The translations under genes were made by a program, and so were the position numbers. Below, piece after piece: positions 1 through 5,999 of a stretch of DNA of 6,410 nucleotides. The notes below the pieces were generated by a model. The model was given only the letters and a program-made list of their open reading frames with translations, searched no databases and was not told where the DNA came from. This stretch comes from Clostridiaceae bacterium (GTDB taxonomy: Bacteria; Bacillota; Clostridia; Lutisporales; Lutisporaceae). Position 1 is the stretch's first letter; each line of letters begins with the position of its first letter. The DNA lies in assembly GCA_003527145.1 (NCBI GenBank), contig DPSW01000462.1, positions 1,834 to 8,243 on the forward strand, read 5' to 3'.

Positions 1-867
1 ATTAAAATTTGACATTATTTCCAAGTAGTCAAGCAGAACGTTCGTACTCAGATGTTGCGGGCGATCATAATTTTCATAAAGGGGTAAGGTTGGGCTCCAA
101 CCACAAGCCTGATATATCCGCCTGTCTTTGACCCATAATAAGCCATAGCCTTCAGGTATCTTTTGGATGATGGGATCAAGTATATAATTTATTACATCAT
201 TAATTTTTTCTTGTACTTCTGTATTTTTATAAACACTTGGGAAATAGGCTAGTGCCTTAATATCATATATTGTGGGTAATGGTTTTTCAGATGATTGATC
301 GAAGGGGTTTAAATCATCTTTGAGTACTCCGCGGTCAATCCAGTGCTGCGGCACTTTCGGCAAGCTGCTCTTATCTTGGTATATTTCATAGATACGCTCT
401 TTTGCTGCTATATGTATTTTATTTAGCCTTTGCATCATTGAATTAACTGCTTCCGGATAATCATAACCAGCTACAAAAAAATATTGATGCAGCATTAATC
501 TGTAATAATAGCAATAGTCATAATTCTCACTAAGCATATATAAAAAAATTTCTTTGATTAATTGCATTTTTTCGTCAAATACAGGTATTCCAGCTCTAAA
601 ACCTAAATCAATGAGCCTTGGGAAAAATTTTTCAATACATGAGTCTTTGTAATAATGGATTAAGTGTTCAAGTGTTTTTTTATCTCTTGATTGTGTATTG
701 AAGCCATCAATATAATCCAAGGTCGATTTAACGTTGGGAATATCTAATAAACATGAGACAGCATTAATGTCAATGACTTTATTAGTATTTTGTGAAAACT
801 GAATATTTAATTGTATTGCAGGACCACCATTTAGTAATAACCATTCCTTTAGTTCAGCAGTATTCAT
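1..867 (-). CDS. Hypothetical protein, partial (C-terminus beyond left edge)
   Basis: An uninterrupted minus-strand frame of 289 codons begins with ATG at 867 and runs off base 1, so the C-terminus is missing. An AGGGAGGT ribosome binding site sits 5 bases before the ATG, which makes the start secure. The protein is soluble, with no signal peptide or membrane segment, and appears mostly helical. It is rich in Tyr, Asn, Ile and Lys, with a tyrosine cluster at residues 116-122. Near the N-terminus (residues 9-17) is WLLLNGGPA, and residues 240-257 read GYGLLWVKDRRIYQACGW. From memory, similar Gly/Trp blocks occur in uncharacterised clostridial proteins, but I cannot assign a family or function. 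The gene is visibly more AT-rich than acpS-nnr-alr and points away from them, so it is probably a separate, perhaps accessory, unit. Coding status is well supported; function is unknown. Confidence 0.85.
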   Translation of the reverse strand, partial: MNTAELKEWLLLNGGPAIQLNIQFSQNTNKVIDINAVSCLLDIPNVKSTLDYIDGFNTQSRDKKTLEHLIHYYKDSCIEKFFPRLIDLGFRAGIPVFDEKMQLIKEIFLYMLSENYDYCYYYRLMLHQYFFVAGYDYPEAVNSMMQRLNKIHIAAKERIYEIYQDKSSLPKVPQHWIDRGVLKDDLNPFDQSSEKPLPTIYDIKALAYFPSVYKNTEVQEKINDVINYILDPIIQKIPEGYGLLWVKDRRIYQACGWSPTLPLYENYDRPQHLSTNVLLDYLEIMSNFN

Positions 868-968
868 CTATACCTCCCTGATCATATCTAAACTTTGTGT
901 GAAATGTAACAAAAGGTCAATAAAAACAGTTTTGTATATATAATGTTCAGTATTATGGGGTTCACTTT

Positions 969-1012
969 CTGTTTACTATTGCGAATCATTATTATACTTA
1001 TATACTAAACAG
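969..1012. repeat. Imperfect inverted repeat, possible operator
   Basis: The left arm CTGTTTACTAT (969-979) and right arm ATACTAAACAG (1002-1012) are inverted copies of each other except for one central position, with a 22-base spacer. A further AAACAGT occurs at 924-930, matching the AAACAGT at 1007-1013. The spacer contains the minus-strand TATAAT (996-991), so a protein bound to the arms could control the divergent hypothetical gene. No T tract follows, so it is unlikely to be a terminator. The operator role is inference from position; chance is possible in such AT-rich DNA. Confidence 0.3.
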
Positions 1013-1086
1013 TATCATAAGCATTTGGCTTTTTCTACATATAAAGTAAATAAATATACTAAAGAATTTTATGATTTATAGAAAAG

Positions 1087-1092
1087 TATAAT
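1087..1092 (+). promoter_or_regulatory. Candidate -10 element upstream of acpS
   Basis: TATAAT matches the vegetative -10 consensus exactly and lies about 100 bases before the acpS ATG. The 17-base-spaced upstream hexamer (GAATTT) is a poor -35 match and no TGn extension is present. This is the nearest good -10 to acpS, but the assignment is tentative. Confidence 0.3.
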
Positions 1093-1192
1093 TCTGTCTC
1101 AGTATAGGCTCCCCGTAATGTTTTTTAGGAGGATAATTTTAACTATATGTAGAATATTATTTCTAACGACTTAAGGCATCGGAGGAATTAAA

Positions 1193-1642
1193 ATGATCAT
1201 ATATGGAATAGGAACAGATATAATTGAAATAGATAGGATAAAGAAAGCTATGGAGAGATATCCGGGGTTCGCTGACAGGCTTTTTACTGCTGATGAGCTG
1301 GCATATTTGGAAGGCAAGGCTTTAAGCCCCCAACATGTTGCAGGAGGCTTTTCAGCTAAAGAAGCGGTGTTGAAATCCATAGGGACCGGTCTTCGCAATT
1401 TCAAATGGAAGGAGATCGAGATAATCAGGGATGTCAAAGGAAAGCCCTTTGTAAGATTGAACGGAAAAGTGAAAGACTATGCTGATGGCAACTATATAGG
1501 CGATATTCACATAACTATATCTCACAGCAGGAATTATGCTACCGCAACAGCTGTGGCTGAGATTTCTATTGAAAAGAGGTGGATGGATATTGAGAGCATG
1601 CTTGTCGGAGCAAATGAGATGCGCGGACGAAGTATCAATTAA
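1193..1642 (+). CDS. acpS: Holo-[acyl-carrier-protein] synthase AcpS
   Basis: AcpS transfers 4'-phosphopantetheine from coenzyme A to the conserved serine of apo-acyl carrier protein, activating it for fatty-acid synthesis in the cytoplasm. Family hallmarks are in order: GIGTDIIEIDRI at residues 5-16 with the metal-binding Asp9; FSAKEAVLKSIGTG at 53-66 with Glu57 and Lys61; and ITISHSRNYATA at 107-118. The ATG at 1193 follows a GGAGG 7 bases upstream and gives the canonical N-terminus. At 149 residues it is longer than the usual 120-130. The recognisable domain ends near residue 127, and the last 20 or so residues are encoded where the frame overlaps the start of nnr. The tail therefore probably reflects the overlap rather than a functional domain. 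Adjacency to nnr is common in Firmicutes. Confidence 0.96.
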   Translation: MIIYGIGTDIIEIDRIKKAMERYPGFADRLFTADELAYLEGKALSPQHVAGGFSAKEAVLKSIGTGLRNFKWKEIEIIRDVKGKPFVRLNGKVKDYADGNYIGDIHITISHSRNYATATAVAEISIEKRWMDIESMLVGANEMRGRSIN

Positions 1643-3149
1643 AGAATTCAGCATATCCGGCATTGTTTTAATGGAGAATGCTGCTTTAGGGATTGTAAAA
1701 GAAATAGAAAAAGAGATGGAAGGAGGGCGCCTGCCTAAAGAGGGGGAGGCTTCTTTGATCTGCGGAACCGGAAATAACGGCGGCGACGGCTTTGCCGCAG
1801 CCAGGCATCTCGCATCCAAGGGATGGAGAACAGTGGTATTTATATGCGGTGACGAGAAAAAAATAACCGGGGATGCTTTGATAAACTTAAACATAATAAA
1901 GAAGCTTGGTATTCCTATTCTCAGCATGGAGGATTCAAATATAGAAGCCCTGGATATCATGTTCGGCAGAAGCCATATGATTATCGATGCCATGCTGGGA
2001 ACCGGCTTTAAAGGAAGGCTTAAGGGCAATTATGAGACAATAGTAGATAAAATAAACAAGCAGCGCAAATACGTGCTTTCCATAGATAGCCCCACCGGCC
2101 TGAATTGTGATACCGGCTTTGCAGAAGGCAGCTGCATCAAAGCCAATAAAACGGTTGCTTTAGGGCTGCCTAAAATAGGGCTTGTTATAAATGATGGCCC
2201 TTATTATTGCGGGGAGCTTGCGGTATGCGGATTATCAATTCCTGAGCAGGCTTATGATAGAGTAGGGATCAGCAGATACTTGACGGACAGAGATTATGTC
2301 AGCGGCTGCATCAAGCCCAGAAAGGCTCATGGACATAAGGGGACCTACGGGAGAATATTGATAGCGGCAGGTTCTAAAGGAATGGAAGGGGCAGGGCTTT
2401 TAGCCGCCAAGGCAGCCTTGCGGAGCGGAGCAGGAATTGTAGAGCTGGCAGTACCTTTGTGCTCATTTGATGCGGTTCGGGGTGTGATACCCGTGGTGAT
2501 AACCCGGGGGCTGACGGATGATGGAGAGGGATGCCTGGCTTCAAAAAGCAGCGGAGAAATCATGTTGGCACTCCGCAACGCCTCAGTTTTTCTCATGGGA
2601 CCCGGGCTGAGAACATCTTCTCAGGTTAAAGAGGCCGTTTTTGATGCGGCGATAAGCTGCAATAAACCTGCTATATTTGATGCGGATGCATTAAATGTGA
2701 TATCTGAAGAACCGGCTATTTTGCTGCAAAGGCGGTCAGCGACCATAATAACTCCTCATCCGGCAGAAATGGCAAGGCTTATGGGTATCAGCACAGGCGA
2801 GGTTCAAGGAAACAGACTGGAGGCGGCGGAGAGCTTTGCGAAGAAGTACAGGGTGATCGTGGTGCTGAAGGGATATCGCACGATCATTGCATCTCCCTGG
2901 GGAGAGACCAGGATCAACCCCACCGGCAATCCGGGCATGGGCACAGCAGGCTCCGGAGATGTGCTCGGAGGCATAATAGCAAGCTTTTTGGCCCAGGGAA
3001 TGAGCCCGATGGAAGCGGCTTCATGCGGTGCATATATACATGGTGCCGCCGGTGACAGGGCAGCGGAGAAATACGGACAGTGGGGAATGGTTGCCTCTGA
3101 CATAATCAAATATATACCGCATACAATTATGGATATAGGGGGAAAGTAG
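1590..3149 (+). CDS. nnr: Bifunctional NAD(P)H-hydrate epimerase / ADP-dependent NAD(P)H-hydrate dehydratase
   Basis: Nnr repairs hydrated NADH and NADPH: the N-terminal domain interconverts R and S epimers and the C-terminal domain dehydrates the S form using ADP. The chosen TTG at 1590 gives 519 residues starting M-R-A-C-L-S-E-Q-M, the usual family N-terminus, with AGAGGTGGA about 7 bases upstream. An in-frame ATG at 1536 would add 18 unlikely residues. The YjeF-N epimerase domain (about 1-215) carries GNNGGDG at 61-67, DAMLGTGFKG at 133-142 and DSPTG at 166-170. The ribokinase-like dehydratase domain (about 240-515) carries KGTYG at 250-254, MGPG at 336-339, FDADALN at 363-369, TPHPAEM at 388-394 and NPTGNPGMGTAGSGDVLGG at 443-461 with the probable catalytic Asp457. 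It overlaps acpS by 53 bases in another frame, implying translational coupling. The lipoprotein gene begins 12 bases after its stop. Confidence 0.95.
   Translation: MRACLSEQMRCADEVSIKEFSISGIVLMENAALGIVKEIEKEMEGGRLPKEGEASLICGTGNNGGDGFAAARHLASKGWRTVVFICGDEKKITGDALINLNIIKKLGIPILSMEDSNIEALDIMFGRSHMIIDAMLGTGFKGRLKGNYETIVDKINKQRKYVLSIDSPTGLNCDTGFAEGSCIKANKTVALGLPKIGLVINDGPYYCGELAVCGLSIPEQAYDRVGISRYLTDRDYVSGCIKPRKAHGHKGTYGRILIAAGSKGMEGAGLLAAKAALRSGAGIVELAVPLCSFDAVRGVIPVVITRGLTDDGEGCLASKSSGEIMLALRNASVFLMGPGLRTSSQVKEAVFDAAISCNKPAIFDADALNVISEEPAILLQRRSATIITPHPAEMARLMGISTGEVQGNRLEAAESFAKKYRVIVVLKGYRTIIASPWGETRINPTGNPGMGTAGSGDVLGGIIASFLAQGMSPMEAASCGAYIHGAAGDRAAEKYGQWGMVASDIIKYIPHTIMDIGGK
3100..3127 (+). 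promoter_or_regulatory. Candidate sigma-E-type sporulation promoter for the lipoprotein gene
   Basis: The -10 octamer CATACAAT (3120-3127) matches the B. subtilis sigma-E consensus CATACAhT at every position. ACATAAT (3100-3106), 13 bases upstream, matches kmATATT at 5 of 7. The predicted transcription start is near 3134, inside the last codons of nnr, and 28 bases ahead of the lipoprotein ATG. This is pattern matching by eye. It is strengthened by the known sigma-E control of the B. subtilis homologue ydcC. Confidence 0.5.
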
Positions 3150-3161
3150 AGGAGGTCTCTA

Positions 3162-3791
3162 ATGCGGCAGAAGGTTTTATCCATAATTGTTATAGTGTCT
3201 TTGCTGCTTGGAGGATGCATGTTTTCCGCACCCAGCGCTGAAAAAATATTAAAAAAAATGGAAGATGCACCCGGCTACAGCAGCGAAGCAAGGATGGCTG
3301 TTAAAAATAACAGAAGCGTATTTTACTACAATCTTAAGCAGTATTATAAAAAACCGGATAAATTCCGAATAGAGTTTTATGATGACAATCTGGTGATGAA
3401 GCAAATAATGATCTACAATAACGGGCAATGCGGCATTTTTCATGTGGGTATTGATAAGCCTTTCAAATCCGATACCTTTGCAGGTACTAAGGAACACAAC
3501 TCTTTTCTATCTGCTTTTCTTGAAAATTATAAAAATGCTCCGGATGCAAAATGGACTGTGGAAGAGAAGGATGGCAGAGATTATTATGTTTTTCAATGCA
3601 GCATTGCAGGCAATAATCCCTATTTTAAAAAGGCCTTGCTGCATGTAAATCCGAAGAACGCTCAACCATTGCTCTTAAACGTATTTGCTGAAGATGATTC
3701 AAAGACATTAGAGGTAGAGTATAAAACATTCTTATATGGCACTGAAGCGGACGATTCACTATTCGACATAGAAGAACAAAAATTTTCTTAA
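3162..3791 (+). CDS. LolA-fold lipoprotein, GerS/YdcC-like sporulation-associated protein
   Basis: This is a 209-residue exported lipoprotein. Positive residues (R2, K4) precede a hydrophobic stretch (5-17) and a lipobox L16-G17-G18-C19, so Cys19 should be lipidated and anchor the protein outside the membrane. The mature part has the look of the LolA/LolB-type incomplete beta-barrel: an early YSSEARMAV strand near 39-47, KPDKFRIEFYD near 64-74, and alternating strands up to a C-terminal DSLFDIEE. In B. subtilis the equivalent neighbour of alr is YdcC. In C. difficile it is GerS, which partners the amidase CwlD in making cortex muramic-delta-lactam needed for germination. Orthology here rests mainly on gene order, size and fold, as pairwise identity could not be measured. 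The ATG follows GAGGAGG by 5 bases. A sigma-E-like promoter lies just upstream. A generic lipoprotein-sorting role is the alternative. Confidence 0.85.
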   Translation: MRQKVLSIIVIVSLLLGGCMFSAPSAEKILKKMEDAPGYSSEARMAVKNNRSVFYYNLKQYYKKPDKFRIEFYDDNLVMKQIMIYNNGQCGIFHVGIDKPFKSDTFAGTKEHNSFLSAFLENYKNAPDAKWTVEEKDGRDYYVFQCSIAGNNPYFKKALLHVNPKNAQPLLLNVFAEDDSKTLEVEYKTFLYGTEADDSLFDIEEQKFS

Positions 3792-3817
3792 TATTTTGAT
3801 AAAGATATACATACAAG
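3789..3817 (+). promoter_or_regulatory. Candidate sigma-E-type promoter of alr, overlapping the vegetative one
   Basis: TAATATT (3789-3795) matches the sigma-E -35 consensus kmATATT completely. After a 14-base spacer, CATACAAG (3810-3817) matches the -10 consensus CATACAhT at 7 of 8. The predicted start is near 3824. It overlaps the stop codon of the lipoprotein gene and interleaves with the vegetative promoter. Found by eye in AT-rich DNA, so a chance match is possible. Confidence 0.4.
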
Positions 3818-3826
3818 TGCTATAAT
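3796..3826 (+). promoter_or_regulatory. Extended -10 vegetative promoter of alr
   Basis: TTGATA (3796-3801) and TATAAT (3821-3826) are separated by 19 bases. The long spacing is compensated by a perfect TGn extension (TGC at 3818-3820). Transcription would start near 3833, leaving a short leader before the AGGAGGG at 3843-3849. This gives alr expression independent of upstream genes, consistent with its essential role in cell-wall synthesis. Confidence 0.6.
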
Positions 3827-3856
3827 ATTATTGAAAATGCAAAGGAGGGTTTATGG

Positions 3857-5041
3857 ATGTACAATATTGATCTTATAAGGCCTGCCTGGGCGGAAATAAA
3901 TTTAGACAACTTAGCCGATAACATGAGGGAGATCAGAAGGCTGGCGAAGGATAGTGCTCAAGTGACAGCCGTCATAAAGGCTGATGGGTATGGGCACGGA
4001 GCAAAATATATTGCTCAAACCTTGTTGGAAAACGGGGCGGACAGATTTGCCGTATCAGGGCTGGATGAAGCTCTGGAATTAAGAAAATCCGGTATAAAGG
4101 AACCAATTTTGATTTTAGGCTATACTCAGCCTGAGAGGGCTAAGGCTATTGTTGGCAATGATATTGAGCAAGCGGTGTATTCTTATGAATTGGCCAGGAG
4201 CCTTTCAATGGAGGCACAGAGGCAAAACAAGACAGCAAAGGTTCATATAAAGCTTGACACAGGCATGGGAAGAATAGGTTTTAAGGCTGATGAGACTGCA
4301 GCAGCCCAAATAAAAGAGATATATAATCTTCCTAATCTGATAATAGAAGGCATGTTCACTCACTTTGCTATTGCGGATGAAAAGGATAAAAGCTATACTA
4401 ATGAGCAGTTTGACAAATTTATTCGGGTTGCTGACCAACTGGAAAAGGAAGGAATATTTATCAGGCTGAAGCACTGCGGAAACAGTGCGGCTATAATAGA
4501 TCTCCCACAAATGCATCTGGATATGGTCAGGGCGGGGATAATACTTTACGGCCTTGCGCCATCAAAGGATGTGGAATTGGACGGAATAAACCTGAAGCAG
4601 GTTATGTCTTTAAAGGCTAGAATCACCCATGTAAAGGAAATCGATGCCGGAGAGAGCGTCAGCTACGGAAGAAAATTTATAGCTTCCCAAAAAACCAAAA
4701 TTGCATCATTGCCATTGGGCTATGCGGACGGTTATACCCGAATGCTGACAGGAAAGGCTCAAGCCTTGGTGAATGGCATCAGGGTGCCGGTAATAGGCAG
4801 GATATGCATGGATCAATGCATGATAGACGTTACAGGTATTGAGGATGTAAAAGTAGGGGATGAAGTCGTATTATTTGGCAAACAAAAAAATTCCTTTATT
4901 TCCATAGATGAAATAGCAGAAAAGCTTGGGACTATTAATTATGAAATTGTTTGCATGATTGGCAAGAGGATTCCGAGAGTATATGTAAAAGATGGGAAAA
5001 TAGTAAACATAGTAAATCATATTTCCCCCTATGGAGATTAA
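3857..5041 (+). CDS. alr: Alanine racemase
   Basis: This PLP-dependent cytoplasmic enzyme interconverts L- and D-alanine, feeding D-Ala into peptidoglycan and, in spore formers, influencing germination. The 394 residues match the usual family length. An N-terminal TIM barrel contains AVIKADGYGHG (38-48) with the Schiff-base Lys41, IKLDTGMGRIGF (131-142) with Lys132 and Arg139, HCGNSAA (206-212) and MVRAGIILYG (223-232) with the cofactor-contacting Arg225. The C-terminal beta domain supplies the second catalytic base Tyr270 in GESVSYGRKF and ICMDQCMIDV (316-325) with Met318 and Asp319. The ATG at 3857 lies 7 bases after AGGAGGG. An earlier ATG at 3853 is out of frame and stops after five codons. 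No terminator separates alr from the toxin-antitoxin pair, so read-through is likely. Confidence 0.97.
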   Translation: MYNIDLIRPAWAEINLDNLADNMREIRRLAKDSAQVTAVIKADGYGHGAKYIAQTLLENGADRFAVSGLDEALELRKSGIKEPILILGYTQPERAKAIVGNDIEQAVYSYELARSLSMEAQRQNKTAKVHIKLDTGMGRIGFKADETAAAQIKEIYNLPNLIIEGMFTHFAIADEKDKSYTNEQFDKFIRVADQLEKEGIFIRLKHCGNSAAIIDLPQMHLDMVRAGIILYGLAPSKDVELDGINLKQVMSLKARITHVKEIDAGESVSYGRKFIASQKTKIASLPLGYADGYTRMLTGKAQALVNGIRVPVIGRICMDQCMIDVTGIEDVKVGDEVVLFGKQKNSFISIDEIAEKLGTINYEIVCMIGKRIPRVYVKDGKIVNIVNHISPYGD

Positions 5042-5100
5042 AACCTTAAAAGACAGCATGTTGGTAAATATTATATATAGCTTAAATGTAAAAGTTGGTA

Positions 5101-5106
5101 TATAAT
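5101..5106 (+). promoter_or_regulatory. Candidate -10 element upstream of the toxin-antitoxin pair
   Basis: TATAAT (5101-5106) is an exact -10 match, preceded by TGG (5096-5098) that could act as an extension for the overlapping TATATA at 5099-5104. No clear -35 sits at the right distance. It would give a leader of roughly 105 bases before the antitoxin GTG. Confidence 0.35.
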
Positions 5107-5154
5107 AGTCTACATATGGTTAGCATAAATTCAGAACACTGTTGTCTTGAGGAC

Positions 5155-5183
5155 GAATATTTTTATTATTATTTTCATACATA
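5155..5183 (+). promoter_or_regulatory. Candidate sigma-E-type promoter of the toxin-antitoxin pair
   Basis: GAATATT (5155-5161) matches the sigma-E -35 consensus kmATATT completely. After 14 bases, CATACATA (5176-5183) matches the -10 consensus CATACAhT at 7 of 8, differing only in the last base. The predicted start near 5190 leaves about 18 bases before the GGAGG at 5208-5212. The spacing is the same as in the candidate before alr. The surrounding DNA is very AT-rich, so the match may be fortuitous. Confidence 0.38.
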
Positions 5184-5219
5184 TTGGATAAGACGATAGA
5201 TAAACCTGGAGGTGCTAGT

Positions 5220-5495
5220 GTGGCTGAATGTAAAAGAATAGTCGTCAGTTTGCCTGATAGCCTTTTAAAGGAAGTTGACAACATAATTTGTACTGAACAA
5301 TGTAATAGAAGCGAGTTCGTGAGAAAAGCAATGAAATTTTATTTGAGCGAAATGAAAAGGATGAATTTTATAGAAAGCATGAAAAAAGGTTATCTGGAGA
5401 TGACTGAGATAAATATTACACTAGCAGAGGTTGGGCTTACTGCTGATTATGAGACTATATGCAGGTATGAATCAAGGCTTGCGGAGTGTGAATAA
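5220..5495 (+). CDS. ndoAI: Ribbon-helix-helix antitoxin of the MazEF/NdoAI-NdoA type
   Basis: This 91-residue antitoxin should bind and block the downstream RNase and, as a dimer, may bind DNA. The N-terminal ribbon-helix-helix fold is visible: strand KRIVVSL (5-11), helix A from about [12 protein letters not shown] (12-23), turn NRSEF (29-33) and helix B to YLSE (41-44). The C-terminal part, with [12 protein letters not shown] (54-65) and the final YESRLAECE, resembles the toxin-wrapping tail of B. subtilis EndoAI (93 residues), and clostridial homologues end similarly. The GTG at 5220 is chosen because GGAGG (5208-5212) lies 7 bases upstream and the product has the family length. An in-frame TTG at 5184 has no ribosome binding site. 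The stop is one base before the toxin start, so the pair is translationally coupled. Confidence 0.93.
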   Translation: MAECKRIVVSLPDSLLKEVDNIICTEQCNRSEFVRKAMKFYLSEMKRMNFIESMKKGYLEMTEINITLAEVGLTADYETICRYESRLAECE

Positions 5496-5496
5496 T

Positions 5497-5853
5497 GTGA
5501 TTGTAAAAAGAGGCGACATTTTTTATGCAGATTTAAGCCCCGTTGTTGGTTCTGAGCAGGGAGGAGTCAGACCTGTACTTGTTATTCAGAATGATATAGG
5601 CAACAAATATAGTCCTACTATAATTGTTGCTGCTATTACTTCACAGATTAACAAGGCAAAGCTGCCTACTCATATTGAAATCAGCGCGGAAGAATATGGC
5701 CTTACTAAAGATTCTGTTATTCTTTTAGAACAGATAAGAACAATAGATAAGAAAAGATTAAAGGAGAGGATTGGGCATCTATCAGATGAGCTTATGAAGA
5801 GAGTGGATGAATGCATCCAAATAAGCTTTGGATTGGCTGATTATACAATATAA
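5497..5853 (+). CDS. ndoA: MazF/NdoA-type endoribonuclease toxin
   Basis: This is a 118-residue PemK/MazF-family mRNA interferase, close to the 116 residues of B. subtilis EndoA, which cuts single-stranded RNA at UACAU. The N-terminus [18 protein letters not shown] and the following [16 protein letters not shown] (18-33) are hallmark sequences. Catalytic Arg25 and Thr48 (AAITS, 45-49) are both present, and IRTIDKKRL near 86-94 is also conserved, so the enzyme is probably active. The GTG at 5497 gives this canonical N-terminus. An upstream in-frame ATG at 5431 would add 22 residues encoded inside the antitoxin gene. GGAG at 5483-5486 lies 10 bases upstream. Cleavage specificity is assumed from the family. 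Unlike B. subtilis, no rsbR follows; a terminator ends the unit. Confidence 0.96.
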   Translation: MIVKRGDIFYADLSPVVGSEQGGVRPVLVIQNDIGNKYSPTIIVAAITSQINKAKLPTHIEISAEEYGLTKDSVILLEQIRTIDKKRLKERIGHLSDELMKRVDECIQISFGLADYTI

Positions 5854-5879
5854 GGGCGAAAGCCCTTTTCTTATTTTTT
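5852..5879 (+). terminator. Rho-independent terminator after the toxin gene
   Basis: AAGGGC (5852-5857) pairs with GCCCTT (5862-5867) around a GAAA tetraloop, followed by a T-rich run to 5879 interrupted by C and A. The stem starts inside the toxin stop codon (5851-5853). It closes the acpS-to-toxin transcription unit. Confidence 0.85.
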
Positions 5880-5932
5880 GTTTTATTGTTTTTCAAATAT
5901 TACAAATCTGAAAAATATACAGGATTTTCTAT

Positions 5933-5938
5933 TATAAT
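5933..5938 (+). promoter_or_regulatory. Candidate -10 element for the right-edge gene
   Basis: TATAAT (5933-5938) lies 62 bases before the ATG at 6000 and after the terminator, so this gene should have its own promoter. The best -35 is CTGAAA (5908-5913), 4 of 6 matches with a 19-base spacer. A weaker sigma-E-like pair, AAATATT (5895-5901) and TATACAGG (5916-5923), is also present with a 14-base spacer. Confidence 0.4.
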
Positions 5939-5999
5939 GTCGAATAGTAAGTTAGCGGCGGTTAGCTATCGTATAAAACGGGAAATAGGAGGAAAATTA

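Larger units (their letters stand above)
868..1192. other. Divergent intergenic region between the hypothetical gene and acpS
   Basis: This 325-base AT-rich stretch separates two divergent genes, so it should hold promoters for both. On the plus strand, TATAAT-like hexamers lie at 939-944 and 1087-1092. On the minus strand there is a TATAAT at 996-991. None has a convincing TTGACA partner at 16-18 bases. An imperfect inverted repeat spans 969-1012 and encloses the minus-strand TATAAT. An AGGAGG at 1127-1132 resembles a ribosome binding site but is followed only by an ATG TAG start-stop pair at 1147-1152. No open frame here has a ribosome binding site at a sensible distance, and no tRNA, riboswitch or terminator was recognised. 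Confidence 0.6.

Noticed and set aside
1118..1171. Small open frame (about 18 codons) ahead of acpS.
   Set aside because: No ribosome binding site precedes its ATG, and the composition looks random.
1536..1589. Longer nnr start at ATG 1536.
   Set aside because: The added residues are not family-like, there is no ribosome binding site, and the overlap with acpS would grow to 107 bases.
1352..2029. Long minus-strand open frame opposite acpS and nnr.
   Set aside because: It is a shadow of two clear plus-strand genes with intact motifs, and its translation shows no recognisable domain.
3789..3830. TAATATT/AATATTA inverted repeat between the lipoprotein gene and alr as a terminator.
   Set aside because: It is all A-T with a long loop and no T tract, and it coincides with promoter elements.
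5142..5175. Weak hairpin (TTGTC/GACGA) followed by a T-rich run upstream of the antitoxin gene.
   Set aside because: The stem is only five pairs including a G-U, too weak to call a terminator or attenuator.
5111..5182. Two TACAT pentamers (5111-5115, 5178-5182) in the antitoxin leader, none in the toxin-antitoxin coding sequences, suggesting self-cleavage by MazF.
   Set aside because: The second lies within the candidate sigma-E -10 and the first near the vegetative start, so they may not be in the mRNA. Other TACATs occur at 1036-1040, 3037-3041 and 3808-3812, so enrichment is not convincing.
5184..5219. TTG start for the antitoxin adding 12 residues.
   Set aside because: No Shine-Dalgarno precedes it, while GTG 5220 has an ideal one and gives the family length.
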